From Antedon mediterranea (taxonomy: Eukaryota; Echinodermata; Crinoidea; Comatulida; Antedonidae): a stretch of 64,000 bases of DNA. The notes under the pieces are model-generated. The model did not search any database, was not told the origin of the DNA, and was given only the letters and a program-made list of their open reading frames with translations. Positions 46,862 to 59,147 of the stretch are shown here, in pieces. The stretch lies in assembly GCF_964355755.1 (NCBI RefSeq), contig NC_092673.1, forward strand, positions 31,687,001 through 31,751,000. Direction: 5' to 3'. Numbering within the stretch: position 1 is the first letter of the stretch; each line of letters opens with the position of its first letter. The position numbers and the translations under genes are program-made.

Positions 46862-49800
46862 AAGATCATGTTTAATATACATAATACATATCTACTCTAA
46901 TTTGAATAATAAAATACAATTTTTAAGATGAAAAAATTGTTTTTAAACTGAAATCCAACATAAAATAAGCATGTAATATAAGCAGGAGCACCTCAGCTGA
47001 TTCCTTCCATAAATGTTCCAATGATTTTAATTTTACTCATAAAAAAAAATATACAGTAGTCAAAAGTATGTTCCAAATAGTTTCTGCAATGATGACCTGC
47101 ACTGAGCTAAGTCAAGCAGAAAGTCAACAGCATTCAACCACAATTCCATCGTAACATAGTAATCTGATTGGTCCAATTAGTTTATGTTTCCTATTAATAT
47201 GGTAGTATCTCTTTTACGCCGATGGTAGAATTCAAGTATTAAGAGAAAACATTAAGATTACTGGGGTAGTCAGTGGAGGATCCAGGATTTTTAAATATAG
47301 GGAGGGGGGAGGGGCAGGGCCTAAAAATAGTGAAAAAAATGGCTGAGCTTAATTGTATGTCCAATCTTTTGCATTATAATTTGGATCAACCACTGATAAT
47401 ATTTGCCGGTAAAATTTGTTTTTACATGACCTGGCAGGAAAAAAAACTGCTAGTTCCTGGCCAAGTTTTTGTGTTTAAATAAAGTAATTATTATAATATA
47501 AGTGACCTAACAGGAGAAAAGATATGGAAGGTTGGATACTGTAACTGAGCTAACGTAGTGCCAACAGGGTGTGGTCAATTTAACTAGGTCGCCCATATAT
47601 TCTTACATACAACAGTCCTAGAAGTGGAATTCAAATCAACTTTCCCAAAAATAGGATTCAATTGTTAAATAAATATGGTTTTCATATCAAATCGTTGAAG
47701 ATATATTATTATACCAGCAGGAGGTCTATGTTGAACAAAATCATAAAATACAATTCCAGTTGTTCATTTAATGACAAGTGTGCTATGCCAGTGGAGAAAC
47801 AAAGCAGCCATGTCCTTTTGTCTATTACAAACTTTTCAACTAAATAATTATAAATCAAAGTTTTGTACATTTTTAAATCATCATAAACCAGGTCCTAACA
47901 ACTATACATGAAGAAGAAGGAATTGGATTACACTCGAATAATAAATTTAAAGGATGCCCGAATTTAGCTAAATTAGGTGATGGGATTATACCATATGTGA
48001 GCATGGAATTATACTTGGTCAATAAAAAAACATATTTTTTACCATCAATTTTAGGAAAACATATGACCAATGAAGAGAAATTTACCAGCTTCCAATACCA
48101 CCTCGCACCTCCAAATAATTAGCAATGATGAATAACAACAGGTCTGTTAACCAAAAGGAATCAGTTAACATTTTCAGATAGTGAGTTTCAATAATAATAA
48201 TACGTAAATAAATTTACCTGGTCGGTAAACAATTGGTATCTTTGGTTACTAAACCATTAACTTGAGAATGTCTACTTGTCACGTAGAACAATTTTCATAA
48301 AAATATGTGATATTAATATAATTTATAAAACGGAAAGATCTAATGACATTTACAGATGTTTCAAATTTTCTGATGAATATTTTGTCATCAGTATAGTTTG
48401 TAGGTGGTGTTCATTTTCTCTCCATATGGACTTAAATATAAAAATAATATGTCATTAGTTACAATGATGTCATGCTTTCCTGTTCACCTGGCATTCTCTT
48501 TAAAAGGTGTCCATATGGAATAACAACAATTAGACCCACAGAGAATAAACATGATCTTTTAAAAGCGTTCATGTATGGCATAATTATCGCTGCGTAGGTT
48601 CCATTTATAAATGCTAATTAAACTTGTAATCAAAACAATTGCTGTGTATTACTATCTAGTAGTAGTACAGAATAACTCTTCTAGACAAATCTCTCTCAAA
48701 TTATAATTATAAAATCCATCAACATTTCATGTTCTTTAATTTTATATAACAAAATTCTATTGATGATAATTAAACAGTTCAACATTTGATAACAAAAATG
48801 TAATGGTGTAATACCCTATACAGTACTAAAGTGCTACTTATAATGCACTACATTATAGTTCATCATTCTAATTTACTGTCAAAACTTACTACTGTATGAA
48901 AATAATCAAAATATCAAATATAGTTATCTAATGTGATTTTTACAATTTTCTGTTCTTTGAATACATAAAACAAAATTCTATTATAATAACTCAAAATTAT
49001 TTAGTATTTTTATTTAAATTGATGATGCAATATAGTCAGTTCTAATGGATTTCAGAAATCTAAATCCGCTAATCAAAAATCTTACAAAAAATAATCCAAC
49101 TTATAATCAGTTTATAGTGTTTGATCTTTATGGTTTCCTGTTCTTTGATTTAGTAAAACCACAGATTAAATTTAAGATCAGTAGAAAGTGCTGGACTACA
49201 ATGATATTTAATTTAAACGAAACAAATTTAATTTTTAATAAATCATGTTATTAAACCCTTATAATAGCATTTGAAATATTGTTAAGAACTAACAATACAA
49301 TATTATTTATTCAGAGTTTTTCTGAAATCTATCAATCGGAATTACAAAACTGTATACATGTAATTTATTTTTACTAACTATTTCTGGAAATAAAATTGCA
49401 GATACAATAGAACACACTATTAAGGGGACACCTCCATTAAAAGGACACTTTCTTGCGTTGTAAAATGAATGACAGTAAATATATTTAATTTTAATTTAGA
49501 TTAGATTTAACACATATCAAAATAATCTTAGCTTATGTATATACTGATTAACACAGAAAATCCCTATTCAGGGGACATCACTATTAAGTAAACACTTTTT
49601 TTCAGTTCAGGTGTTCCTTAGAAATGATATTCAAAATAATATTTTTCCTCTTTACTTTATACCAGAAAGATTATTTGTTAAACAGATGTTTTGATAGTAA
49701 ACTGTTTTATAATTAATGCCAATATTAACAAAGCTGAATCTTTAGGGAGCATTGTATAAATTAGCACATTCAAATATAAGCTGGTACTACCAGTTACTGT

Positions 49801-50301
49801 AAATATAGATAAATAGAAACATTGTTGTTATGATTTTCTAATAAACTTGGCAATATAAATTACACACAGTAGGGCCTACATGTTTTGAAAACATAATGGA
49901 TACATTTTATGGTTTTATTGTAATATAATAATACAGAATAATAATGAAGATTATCTTATTCTATGATCATGTGATTACAGTCCATTGTTGCATAAGAAAA
50001 CCTTGTGAAGTGTGTAATTGTGTAAAATGATTTCATTGATAACAAATATTCTATTGGCGTCCAACAGTACAGTGGAAAATCTGTTTTGTTATTATGGGAT
50101 CAAAGTGGGTATATAAAATAGAGATGACATACATTCTATGTTGCCGTAGGTCTATTTGTACACCACACAATGCACAGTTAATGTCAAAAAGAGGATTTAC
50201 TACTGTATATTATAAAGAATGTTGTTTTTTAATTGAAATGTTTATAAAAATTTAAAAACTTATTTTAATGACATCATTTGCGGATTGGGTAAAAAATTAT
50301 A
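46862..50301. other. AT-rich intergenic DNA upstream of CTR1
   Basis: No credible coding frame. A GTGGAGGATCCAGGATTTTT-type repeat fragment with a G-run lies at about 47272-47320. The CTR1 promoter and non-coding exon should be somewhere here but could not be placed. Confidence 0.5.
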
Positions 50302-50688
50302 CGCCGTGGCTAAAGATACGGTACCGTATTCTAACTTCTGTTTACTAAAGGTACGGTAAAATTGCATTACGTCATAACCAGCCAATGGGGTGCTGGTACG
50401 TGTGTGACGTCATCGTATAAGGACTTTGTGGATTTTTTTCATATCGCGAAAACAGTGTGATCAACCGCATTTTCTTGATGCTTTATTTATCGCTATTATC
50501 GCCGTCGTGTGTGACAAAAACTAAATGTAGCCTACGTCTGTTATTATTATTGAAAAGCCAAAACATGTTGATTTTAATTCTAGAATACAGAAAACCGTTT
50601 CAAAAGAGGCCTAGGCCTACTTATTACGTACTATAACCTCATTATATGAGTTTAATTGTTTGTGTAGAGAGGGAAAGCGATGCCAGGC

Positions 50689-51069
50689 GGTGTACATCGT
50701 GTTCGGCCGCAAACGGTTTCGGCCGCAATGTTTTGAATGCCCATATAAGGCGTTAAGATTGTTAAGATTGTATATAATAAAATAATTTTCATTTTTCTCT
50801 ATCTGTGATGAATCTAACTGTATCTGAAAAGAAATCGTAATATTATATACAATAATACAAATGTAGAGAAAAATCGGTAAAGCAATGCACCCCTATTTTT
50901 TTAATGGAATAAGCCACGGAGATCGCTAATCTAAACAATGCATTTAATATAAACAATGCAAGCAAGCCTGGCGTTCCATACTAAATACATGCGGCCGAAC
51001 ACGACGGTGTACATCGTGTTCGGCCGCAAACGGTTTCGGCCGCAATGTTTTGAATGCCCATATAAGGCG
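50689..51069. repeat. Two identical 64-bp direct repeats bracketing a 253-bp segment
   Basis: GGTGTACATCGTGTTCGGCC... occurs at 50689-50752 and 51006-51069 without a difference. The words TTCGGCCGC and its complement GCGGCCGAA recur around it. Confidence 0.85.
50761..51000 (+). repeat. 240-bp direct repeat, copy 1
   Basis: Near-identical, including length, to 54196-54435 near the other end of the element (for example one A/C change in ATATTATATAC vs ATATTCTATAC). Confidence 0.85.
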
Positions 51070-53008
51070 CTATGTATGGAGCGCCAACCATGCATCAACT
51101 TCAGTTTGTTCTGCTGGTCTTTTCATTGGGTTATTCCATTCAAAAAATGTGGGTGCATTCTATTCTAACGTGATCGATCGAAATTGACCGACATAAAATG
51201 TACGGCGTATTATATTACTTTCTGTGATATAAGTATTATTTAGAATGCTGTGGTGTGGATATATATACGTTTATTATTATTATAATAATAATTTTAAACG
51301 GGCAATAAACTTGTACTTGTGTCTTGTACATTTACTCTTGCAGGCCTAATGTGTTCTAATAAAAACAGAAATGACCATTAAATCAGTTAATAATACATTA
51401 AGTATTTTAAAACTCTGGTTATATAGGCCTAATTGTATGTCTAATAATATTGTATATTATCAACAATACTTAAATAAGCCTATGCCTTCGTAAGAAAATA
51501 GGAGGAACAAAATAACATTACAGTATTTCGAAATTCCTTTTTTATAGCGATTTTTGGAAAAATTAATATTTAGTAAGGCTTGAATTATTTCAGGATTATA
51601 CAGTTCCACATTAAAACCTACCAACATTGGATTGCGAAAACTCTGAAAAGGCTACTACTGCTATTGTTTTAAAACAATGAGGGAGTGTCTTGAATTCCAT
51701 CTTAGACAATGAAGGTGGTGTAGCATGGTTGTTTTTTATTAACATAACAATGAAATGTGTTACGTTTCGTGTCTTCAATTTGTTGAAGTGTTATTAACAG
51801 CAAAGTTAAATATAAAAATAATGGTGAATTATTTTATGTTTTTAATAATTGGAGGGAAGCTAGCTTGCTTGTTGTATGTGATTAATGGAGATGTTGATAT
51901 TAATGTTACATTTTATTATGTTATTTATCCAATATTTACTATTTTTATAAATTGTCACGATTGTTGTAATTCAGTTTGTTAACTGCAAGAACAATTTAAA
52001 TAAATAAACCTTGCTTATTATTGTTGTTGCGTCCGTTTTCACTTACGTTTCTTTTCTTACGTTATGTTAATATAATATGTTCTTTATTGGTTTTATATTT
52101 ATTTTACTCTGTACAGTATTTGTAAAAATAAATGTTAATAAATTGAGGTATACATTACAAATTATAACTTATAGAAGTGCATATCCTTAAATTAATCTAA
52201 TGACAGTACTGTATATAACTTGCATTCCTTTCAGTCTTAAATATAATCGTTGGGGCACATTTTCCGACCGGTACAAAAATGAAAACATTTCATTTTCTTA
52301 TGTCATTATTTATAATTCAATCTTTATATAAGAAAAAAGAAAGCATGATTTTATGTTCAATATCACAAAATACACATTAAATCTCATTTGATTTATAAAT
52401 AACATTTTGTTGTACTTAGTTAATAATAAAACGTCAGATATTTAAGGTAAGGTAAGTGATCTAAGTATAACATCGAAACTTTGCTGTATAATGTCTAATT
52501 TCATAACGTGATTCACTAGTTATTACAAAAGTTAGTAAAAAGACTTAAAAAAAAAACAGTTGTTTGTTTGATTTCATCGTAGTGTTACATGAAAAAGGAA
52601 ATTTTGTAAATATATAATTTTGTGTGTTTTCGCTTCCATCGTTATTCATTTTGGTTTGATTTATTACAGTTAGGCCTCTAAAGTTAAAGTTTAAAAGTAT
52701 AGTCACCTACAAAAAGCGCATGATGACACAAGCGCAGTCGGTTACTTGCAAGAAATTTGGCTAAACAATGACCATTATTTATTAATAACGCTTTTAAGTT
52801 AGGCGTTTACCGTCACACAATACACACACACAAAATTCGGTACATTTTAAGGATTCTTTTTTTGTAATCGGTAAAACAATAACCGGAGCATGGAGGTCAA
52901 TGACCGGAGTGCGCGCATCTTTATAAGAGAACCTCATTTTAGGGAATATTACTTATTTCTGAATTGCCATCTGAATTGTTAACTACACTTTTACTGATTA
53001 TCTACGAA
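51070..53008. other. Interior of TIR element without recognisable coding
   Basis: AT-rich. Small frames at 50956 and 51755 show no conserved motif. Confidence 0.45.
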
Positions 53009-53711
53009 CCATGAACGATTGTATTTGAATGTCGCGAACCCGTAACGGAACAGCAAGAAGGACCGTTTTGCGAAGAGTGTCAGAGATGGCAACATCGTCG
53101 GTGTGACTCAGGAGTGAAAAGAGGAGCAGCGTACAGGTTAGCCGTCGAAGAGGGTTTTATTGATTGGACATGTAGAGACTGTGCTCCAGAAAACAACGTC
53201 CAACCGGTGCCGCAACTAGAGATTTTTGCAGCCGACCTTGGAGACTTTTTGGAACCAATCGTTCATAGAAGAAGAGGTACTGAATCTTTACCCTGAACCG
53301 CAACCAATACAAGAGATGCCTGCTGTTGATGATGACATCGTTACTTATCGGCGATTAGCAGGAACAACAAAACGTGGGAATGTAAGTTCTTAAAATATTT
53401 ATAATCTATTCTTTGTAAATTTTTTTTTTATTATCGCATTTTCTTGTGAAAACCAACTTAACCTTCTGTTGTTTCAGGACTCGCTTGTAGACAGTCATGG
53501 GTACCAATATACAGAGAAGATTGATAAAAGACGGGCAAATACAACATGGAGATGTTTTCTCAGAAACAAGAATGTGACGTGCAAAGCAACAGTGTTGGAG
53601 AAGAATGGAGTTGAAACATTGTGGGACGAGTACCGCGAGGGCCAACGTAGTGTACGTTCTCAAATGCTTGCCGCGAGTAAACTTATCACTCGTGATGCTC
53701 GCGTTGAATAG
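53009..53711 (+). pseudogene. PHD-finger + FLYWCH-finger protein remnant (transposon-borne)
   Basis: ATG 53009 opens MNDC. One frame over follows FECREPVTEQQEG, then CEECQRWQHRRCD and DWTCRDC, so a C-x2-C ... C-x2-C ... H-x2-C ... C-x2-C PHD pattern appears only if a single-base frameshift at about 53020 is allowed. A second shift near 53270 leads to PEPQPIQEMPAVDDDIVTYR and a donor AAT|GTAAG at 53381. The next exon (53478-53711) starts DSLVDSHGYQYTEKIDKR and has TWRCFLRNKNVTCKATV, a FLYWCH zinc finger. It lacks the usual final H-x-H and stops at 53711, followed by AATAAA signals. FLYWCH fingers often accompany MULE transposases. With two frameshifts and no transposase I treat it as dead. Confidence 0.7.
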
Positions 53712-54195
53712 TGCTAATGTTATGTATGTTAGTTAAATTAGTTAACAAATTAGTAAAAATCGTATGTTAGTAATAAACATTAAATATAATTTTTAAATAT
53801 TTGCAAAATACGTTAGTTAAGAACTTTTGTAAAATAACATGTTATTGCTAGAAATAAAGTCAATTTTAATGTATGTAAAGAAGTAAGATATTAGTAAAAA
53901 TCGTATGTTAGTAATAAACATTAAAAAAGATATTGTTTCATTGTTACATTTTAAACTATTTGCAAACTATATTACTTATTAGTTAAGTAGTTTTGTAATA
54001 TAACATGTTATTACTAGTAATAAAGTCAATTTTAATGCATGCTAGTGGTTAGGCCTATATATGAAAAAAACAATTATAAATATAAATGTTATATTATATG
54101 TTTATTTATAAAATATGGTAGTTAAGTTAATTCGTTTGTAAATTCTCAAACTTATAACATGTCTAAATAAAAATACAGGAATTGATAATAAATGT

Positions 54196-54435
54196 GTTAA
54201 GATTGTATATAATAAAATAATTTTCATTTTTCTCTATCTGTGATGAATCTAACTGTATCTGAAAAGAAATCGTAATATTCTATACAATAATACAAATGTA
54301 GAGAAAAATCGGTAAAGCAATGCACCCCTATTTTTTTAATGGAATAAGCCACGGAGATCGCTAATCTAAACAATGCATTTAATATAAACAATGCAAGCAA
54401 GCCTGGCGTTCCATACTAAATACATGCAGCCGAAC
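54196..54435 (+). repeat. 240-bp direct repeat, copy 2
   Basis: Counterpart of 50761-51000 in the same orientation. Confidence 0.85.
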
Positions 54436-54999
54436 TCGTTGGCGGCCGAACAAGACGGTATTCTGCCAGGCTGGGGCCAGCTACATGTGTGCGCTGATTT
54501 CTGTGACTCGTCAGCCCTGGGACTACTGTCTAAATCATAGTATTTGAGGGCCCCTTTATTGTCCGCATTTGCTTGTTGTTTATGGTCACCATTGTACAAA
54601 CAAAGTTTAATAAAAAATATAGGCCTAAATAGGCCATTTGGAATAAAAATAAAACCCTCGTCTGCAGCGCACACACATCCACACAGCCTGGCGCCGCCGA
54701 TAGGAATTCTACATATAATACAACAGACACGATATGAAAAAAAATCCCAAGTCCTTATACAATGACGTCACACACGTACCAGCACCCCATTGGCTGAATA
54801 TGACGTAATGCAATGTTACCGTACCTTTAGTAAACAGAAGTTAGAATACGGTACCGTATCTTTAGCCACGGCGGTATTAATTAATATTGCATTCAATTCA
54901 ATGCTACAGTTACAGTATGTGCGATGTCCTTCTTGTGCGTCCGTCGCCTTGCAAATAACGCAATGTGTTTGTTCGTAAAACCATATCACATATTAACTC

Positions 55000-55187
55000 C
55001 ATTGGCGAAAACGCGTAAGCTTGTTCATAGATAAAGTCATGTTTTTTGATAACATAACGATTAAAATCGAAATCTTTTTTTGGAATCTGTAAATTCAAGG
55101 TGTTATCACGATTTTGGTCGGATTTTGAGGACACTACCATTTTGTAGGGTCTTCACTTTCGAGGTCTTCGCTTTCGACACACCCTAC
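55000..55187. mobile_element. Right-end fragment of a third MULE-like foldback family
   Basis: ACTACCATTTTGTAGGGTCT followed by GAGGTCTTCGCTTTCGACACACCC resembles the right arms of 1391-2127 and 15095-16161. No matching left arm was found nearby. Confidence 0.5.
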
Positions 55188-55790
55188 CTACTATGACATG
55201 CATGCCTATATAACATGACACTTGATATCATTTTAAATCATACAAGCCTACCGCCGACCGGGCCATACCAGGCGTAGATTAGTAGTATGAACGCTATGTA
55301 TTCAGGCCTAGGCTAGGCCTACTTAGGATGGGCTTACTTCTCAACCAACCTCCTGCTTAACTCTACCACTACTGTCACTCTAGTAGTACTAGTAGGTTAG
55401 GCAGGCCTGCCTGGTGTCGCGGCCTGGTCACTACTACGAGTAGGCCTAGCTAGCTAGGACGGCCTAGCTTCGCCTTATTGTATTTGTAGGCCTCATTATA
55501 GAGTACCTAGATATACATCGACACTAACTTTCATACAGTAAAACAACTCACTTCTTTTTATTGTATGGATCAAATTGAAAATAAAAAAAAAGTTAAATTT
55601 AAAATACTGTTAATGACGCTCTGAATATACCTCCAATACCATATTTTTATAGTAATTTCTGAGAATGATTCAAAATTAAAGATAAATATCGCATTTCCTT
55701 ATTTTAGTAGTGCAAATATTGTTATAAGTTAGCATACCGTCGAAGAACCGAAGAAGGAAAACGAAGCGGTGGTGTTCCACCAGGCGGGCG
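55188..55790. other. GGCCTA-rich spacer; no gene seen
   Basis: Repeated TAGGCCTA/GGCCTAGC words at 55300-55490. No coding or RNA gene. Confidence 0.45.
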
Positions 55791-58700
55791 GCCGGCTGCG
55801 ATTTTTTTTTTCGTACATAAGTTGGGGACCCTCTCATGAAACGTCACAAAATAAACATGAATAATTCATGATTAAATTTTCTTGTTCCGTGTGCACCCAA
55901 GCGTATAGCAACAAGAAGTGGTTACACAAGTGCGGTACGATTCTAGGCCTATCTCCGCTGTTGTTGCGGCGTGCGATTTCATAGAAGAATAGCGGCGTTT
56001 TGTGTGGATTGTCGAAATAATCAGCCTTTAGTTTATGGTGTTTTTAATATAATTTATTACTAAAGAATTACGTGTTAAAATTATAATTTCTATTAACATT
56101 ATTAGGCCTAATTATTAGTCTCTAAACCCATGTCTATTCTAGGCCTAGTAGTAGCTGTGTGGGTGTGTGTTACGTGTGTGTGTTAGGTATGACACAATCC
56201 GAGTAATAAGTCAGCAAAATTAAACAATAAACATTACACAAAAATACATTTTTTATTCTCGTGGGTCTAATCTTCCCATCTCATGTGTTCATATACGCGC
56301 ATTTTTAAAGTTCCTGTAACTGCCCTAAAAATAATGCGAGTGATAGTCGTTATTCAAGTCCAACACCCAAGGTGCTCCTTTATTCCTGTTTCTTGAATGT
56401 GAACCAGATTACTAAAACAAAACATAACAATGACCTATAAATGCATGTCTAGCAATATATGTGGCTCCTTAAGCGTCAAACTGAAAAGTTTTGTATTTAA
56501 GTTAAAACAAACAATATAAAAGACGATCCCTTAAACTAATTAAAAATGCAAAACCGTGTCGTCATAGCAACCGCTAACAAAATCCTTGCGGTTAACTCCT
56601 CCTTCCTCTACAACGACGCGACACCTACATGCCATTGACATTGTATACGTAAATCAATTAAAATGATCACATGAACTATAAAGTTTTGCGAAGATTATTA
56701 TAACTATAGTATCCAGGTGCTTAAAGGGGGGTTCCGGGTTTAAAATGAATAGTAAAAAATGTAAAATATATTTGTTTGTCTCTTGAACGGTAAAAGTTTC
56801 AATTTATATAAGCGCCCAGTGAAGCAGAACGAAGGCTGTGAAATCAGGCCAGATTACAAGTGCAGCTACGGCAAAATCACACTGTGGTTACAAATTCGTG
56901 AAATGGTCCATCTTCCGACGACTCGTTATCAAAAACCATATCAATTACTTTTGTAAAATTATACTTATCTGATGTAATTTTAGTCGGTCTTCCCATTTAT
57001 AAAGTCAATTTTTTATGAAAATTCATCAAAACAGTGAAAAATTAGATATGTTTGCACTTTACGTTTGCCGATTTTCGCACCGACTTAGGAAAAAATCAAA
57101 ATCAATGAAGCGTAACGTATACTGTACATTCCTGCTGAGGCTCGAGCGAGACGAAAATACACGTGCTCTCTCTGCTGCCCATGCCTGGCATCGTCACGTG
57201 ATAAGCAGATACAACAATACCAAACTGGTCGGGTCGAGTATACCCCGTCTATATAATCACAACATGAACGATGTACAGTATTTGATTGAAGGTCGACTTG
57301 ACCTACCGGTATAGATAATATAGCTCGAATTAGAGAGTTGGAATATTTGTGTAGTGCAGCCTATAGTAAAAGGCCTGGTAGTATCAATTCGCATAGGGTC
57401 TACTACACTAGCTAGCTCAATTTTTAACTGGGCCGGATCAGCTAGGTCTCCTTCCTACTACCTGGTCTACTTGCTTGATGCATGAGTATCCGCTTTTTTG
57501 GAGAGTAAACTAAGCCTATTTTATTTTAGGCCTACTTAGACGATCGGGACACCATACGTGTGGACGGCGATCGGACCTTGTTTTGCTTCAATATTTACAG
57601 CCGATTTTGTAGAACGTTTTAGGTTTAGATTGTTTAGGAGTTTGGTTGATAGGATGGGTTTTGTTATTTATGGGCCAATCGTCTAGTAGTAGGCTAGCTA
57701 GGCCCATGGGCCCCATTGTTTTAACGTAGCCATCGTGGCATGGAATCCCTAGTCAGAATGGCTCTCGCCCATATTATTATTAGGCTAGGCCTAGAGTAGT
57801 ATTGTACGTGAAGCCGATAATACGATCTGTACTATAGATAATAGAGGTATAAAAATAGTATAATTTATGACTCCGTATCTGTACTAAATTTTGTATTTCA
57901 TTAAATGTCAAATAAATATATGCTACTACTGTTATTATTACACTTTAGGCCTAGCTTAGAAAATCTACAAAAAATGTATTTCACAATGATTGGGTGGTCG
58001 TCGTTTGACAGAGGAGAGAGATGTAAATTAGTTGACAAACACAACGTACATGACGTCGCGAGTTTGGAATCCACTGGTGACGTGATTTTGTGAATATCTC
58101 ATGAATATTAATGAGCTTCCCTAAGCTGCTGAAAAACAGACTTTCCATGAATTTACCCTAAAATGTATATGAAATTTAATTTTTTTAATTTCTCGTTATT
58201 ACTTCTTCATTCTGACATGTCTATATTGTTATAATATTTTTTATTTAATAAATAAACGATATTTAAAACCAATTTTAAACCCAGAATCCCCCTTTAATGC
58301 AATGCAGTAACTTTAACAATGAATTATTAATACTAATACTTTAGTAAATGATTAAATTAAGGTACAACGGGTCAAAGCCATATCTCATCAATATATAGGC
58401 CTAGCTAGGCCTAGCTAGGTAACATAACCGAAATTAATGGCGTCTCAATAGAACTTGGCCTAATAACATTAAATCTGTATGAGTTATTGATCAATAAATG
58501 TAGCGGAATGCAGCTTACCGAAAATAGCAAAGTCACCCGCTATCTGCAGTACATAAACAATTCAAGTAAATATAAAAAATTAAACAATATACGTCAATAT
58601 CCTATAATAAAAGTCACTAGCTGTGATCATACATCCTCTCCTCTCTAATGCAAGATACCTCTCTCCTCACATGGTCCTAAAATGACGTCATTTTCTTAAT

Positions 58701-59147
58701 AATGCGCCCTCTCTAAATATAAACTAGTTTGGGACCAAACAGTTCCTTTGAGTACATGCATATTGTTTGATAATAAAATAGCAGAATTAAAAAATTACAG
58801 TACACAAATATTATGCACATTTTTTATTCTTGTGGGTCTAAGCTTTCTTTGGGCTATGTCCAATGAATTTACTACTTAGTCTAATGTCTTGCCTAGCTGT
58901 CGATTAGCCTCGACACATTTTGCATAGTGGTGTGTGTGAGAAGAAGAGTGCGCGAGCGCGAAGGCAATCACGTCACGTGAATTGACCTAGGATCCTAGGC
59001 CTACTGTAGAAAGAATCGTATCGCAGTTTAGTTGTGCTCACTTCTTGTTGCTATACGCTTGGGTGCACACGGAACAACAAATTTAACTGATGAATTATTC
59101 ATGTTTATTTTGTGACGATATGTACGAAAAAAAAAATCGCGGCCGGG
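55791..59147. mobile_element. TIR DNA element E1 (3.36 kb), with nested insertion
   Basis: The left end GCCGGCTGCGATTTTT...CGTACATAAGTTGGGGACC pairs with the right end (58741-59147) over about 120 bp (to TAGCAACAAGAAGTG). It contains the TTAA-flanked element 56725-58293. No transposase recognised. Confidence 0.7.
56725..58293. mobile_element. Kolobok/T2-like element E3 with TTAA TSD
   Basis: TTAA at 56721-56724 and 58294-58297 bracket the termini AGGGGGGTTCCGGGTTTAAA and TTTAAACCCAGAATCCCCCT. TTAAAGG-type ends with TTAA duplication are typical of T2/Kolobok MITEs. A 99-codon frame at 57015 has no recognised domain. Nested within E1. Confidence 0.78.

Larger units (their letters stand above)
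50302..54873. mobile_element. 4.6-kb TIR DNA transposon carrying PHD/FLYWCH remnant
   Basis: The arms pair from CGCCGTGGCTAAAGATACGG (50302) to its complement ending 54873. Pairing continues through TACCGTATTCTAACTTCTG, TACCAGCACCCCATTGGCT region and ATACAATGACGTCA to about 130 bp. The terminal sequence is related to that of the 61733-62271 element. No target duplication is readable. Coding inside is limited to a decayed PHD+FLYWCH segment. A MULE-type transposase, often linked to FLYWCH fingers, is absent. Confidence 0.75.

Noticed and set aside
46606-46882. Plus-strand frame ([10 protein letters not shown]-like) and a second minus-strand frame (GPYWTYGP-like) over the CTR1 first coding exon
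   Set aside because: Both are shadows of the His/Met minisatellite. The MDHTMDH frame continues across splice sites into the CTR1 membrane domains.
53009-53711. A host zinc-finger gene
   Set aside because: It lies inside a TIR element, needs two frameshift corrections, and the FLYWCH finger lacks its last ligands.
50302-54873. A 9-bp target duplication for the 4.6-kb element
   Set aside because: The flanks (AAAATTATA and GTATTAATT) do not match, so the superfamily call rests only on termini and FLYWCH content.
57015-57314. A transposase in the nested TTAA element
   Set aside because: The 99-codon frame shows no DDE or THAP-like pattern and no continuation.
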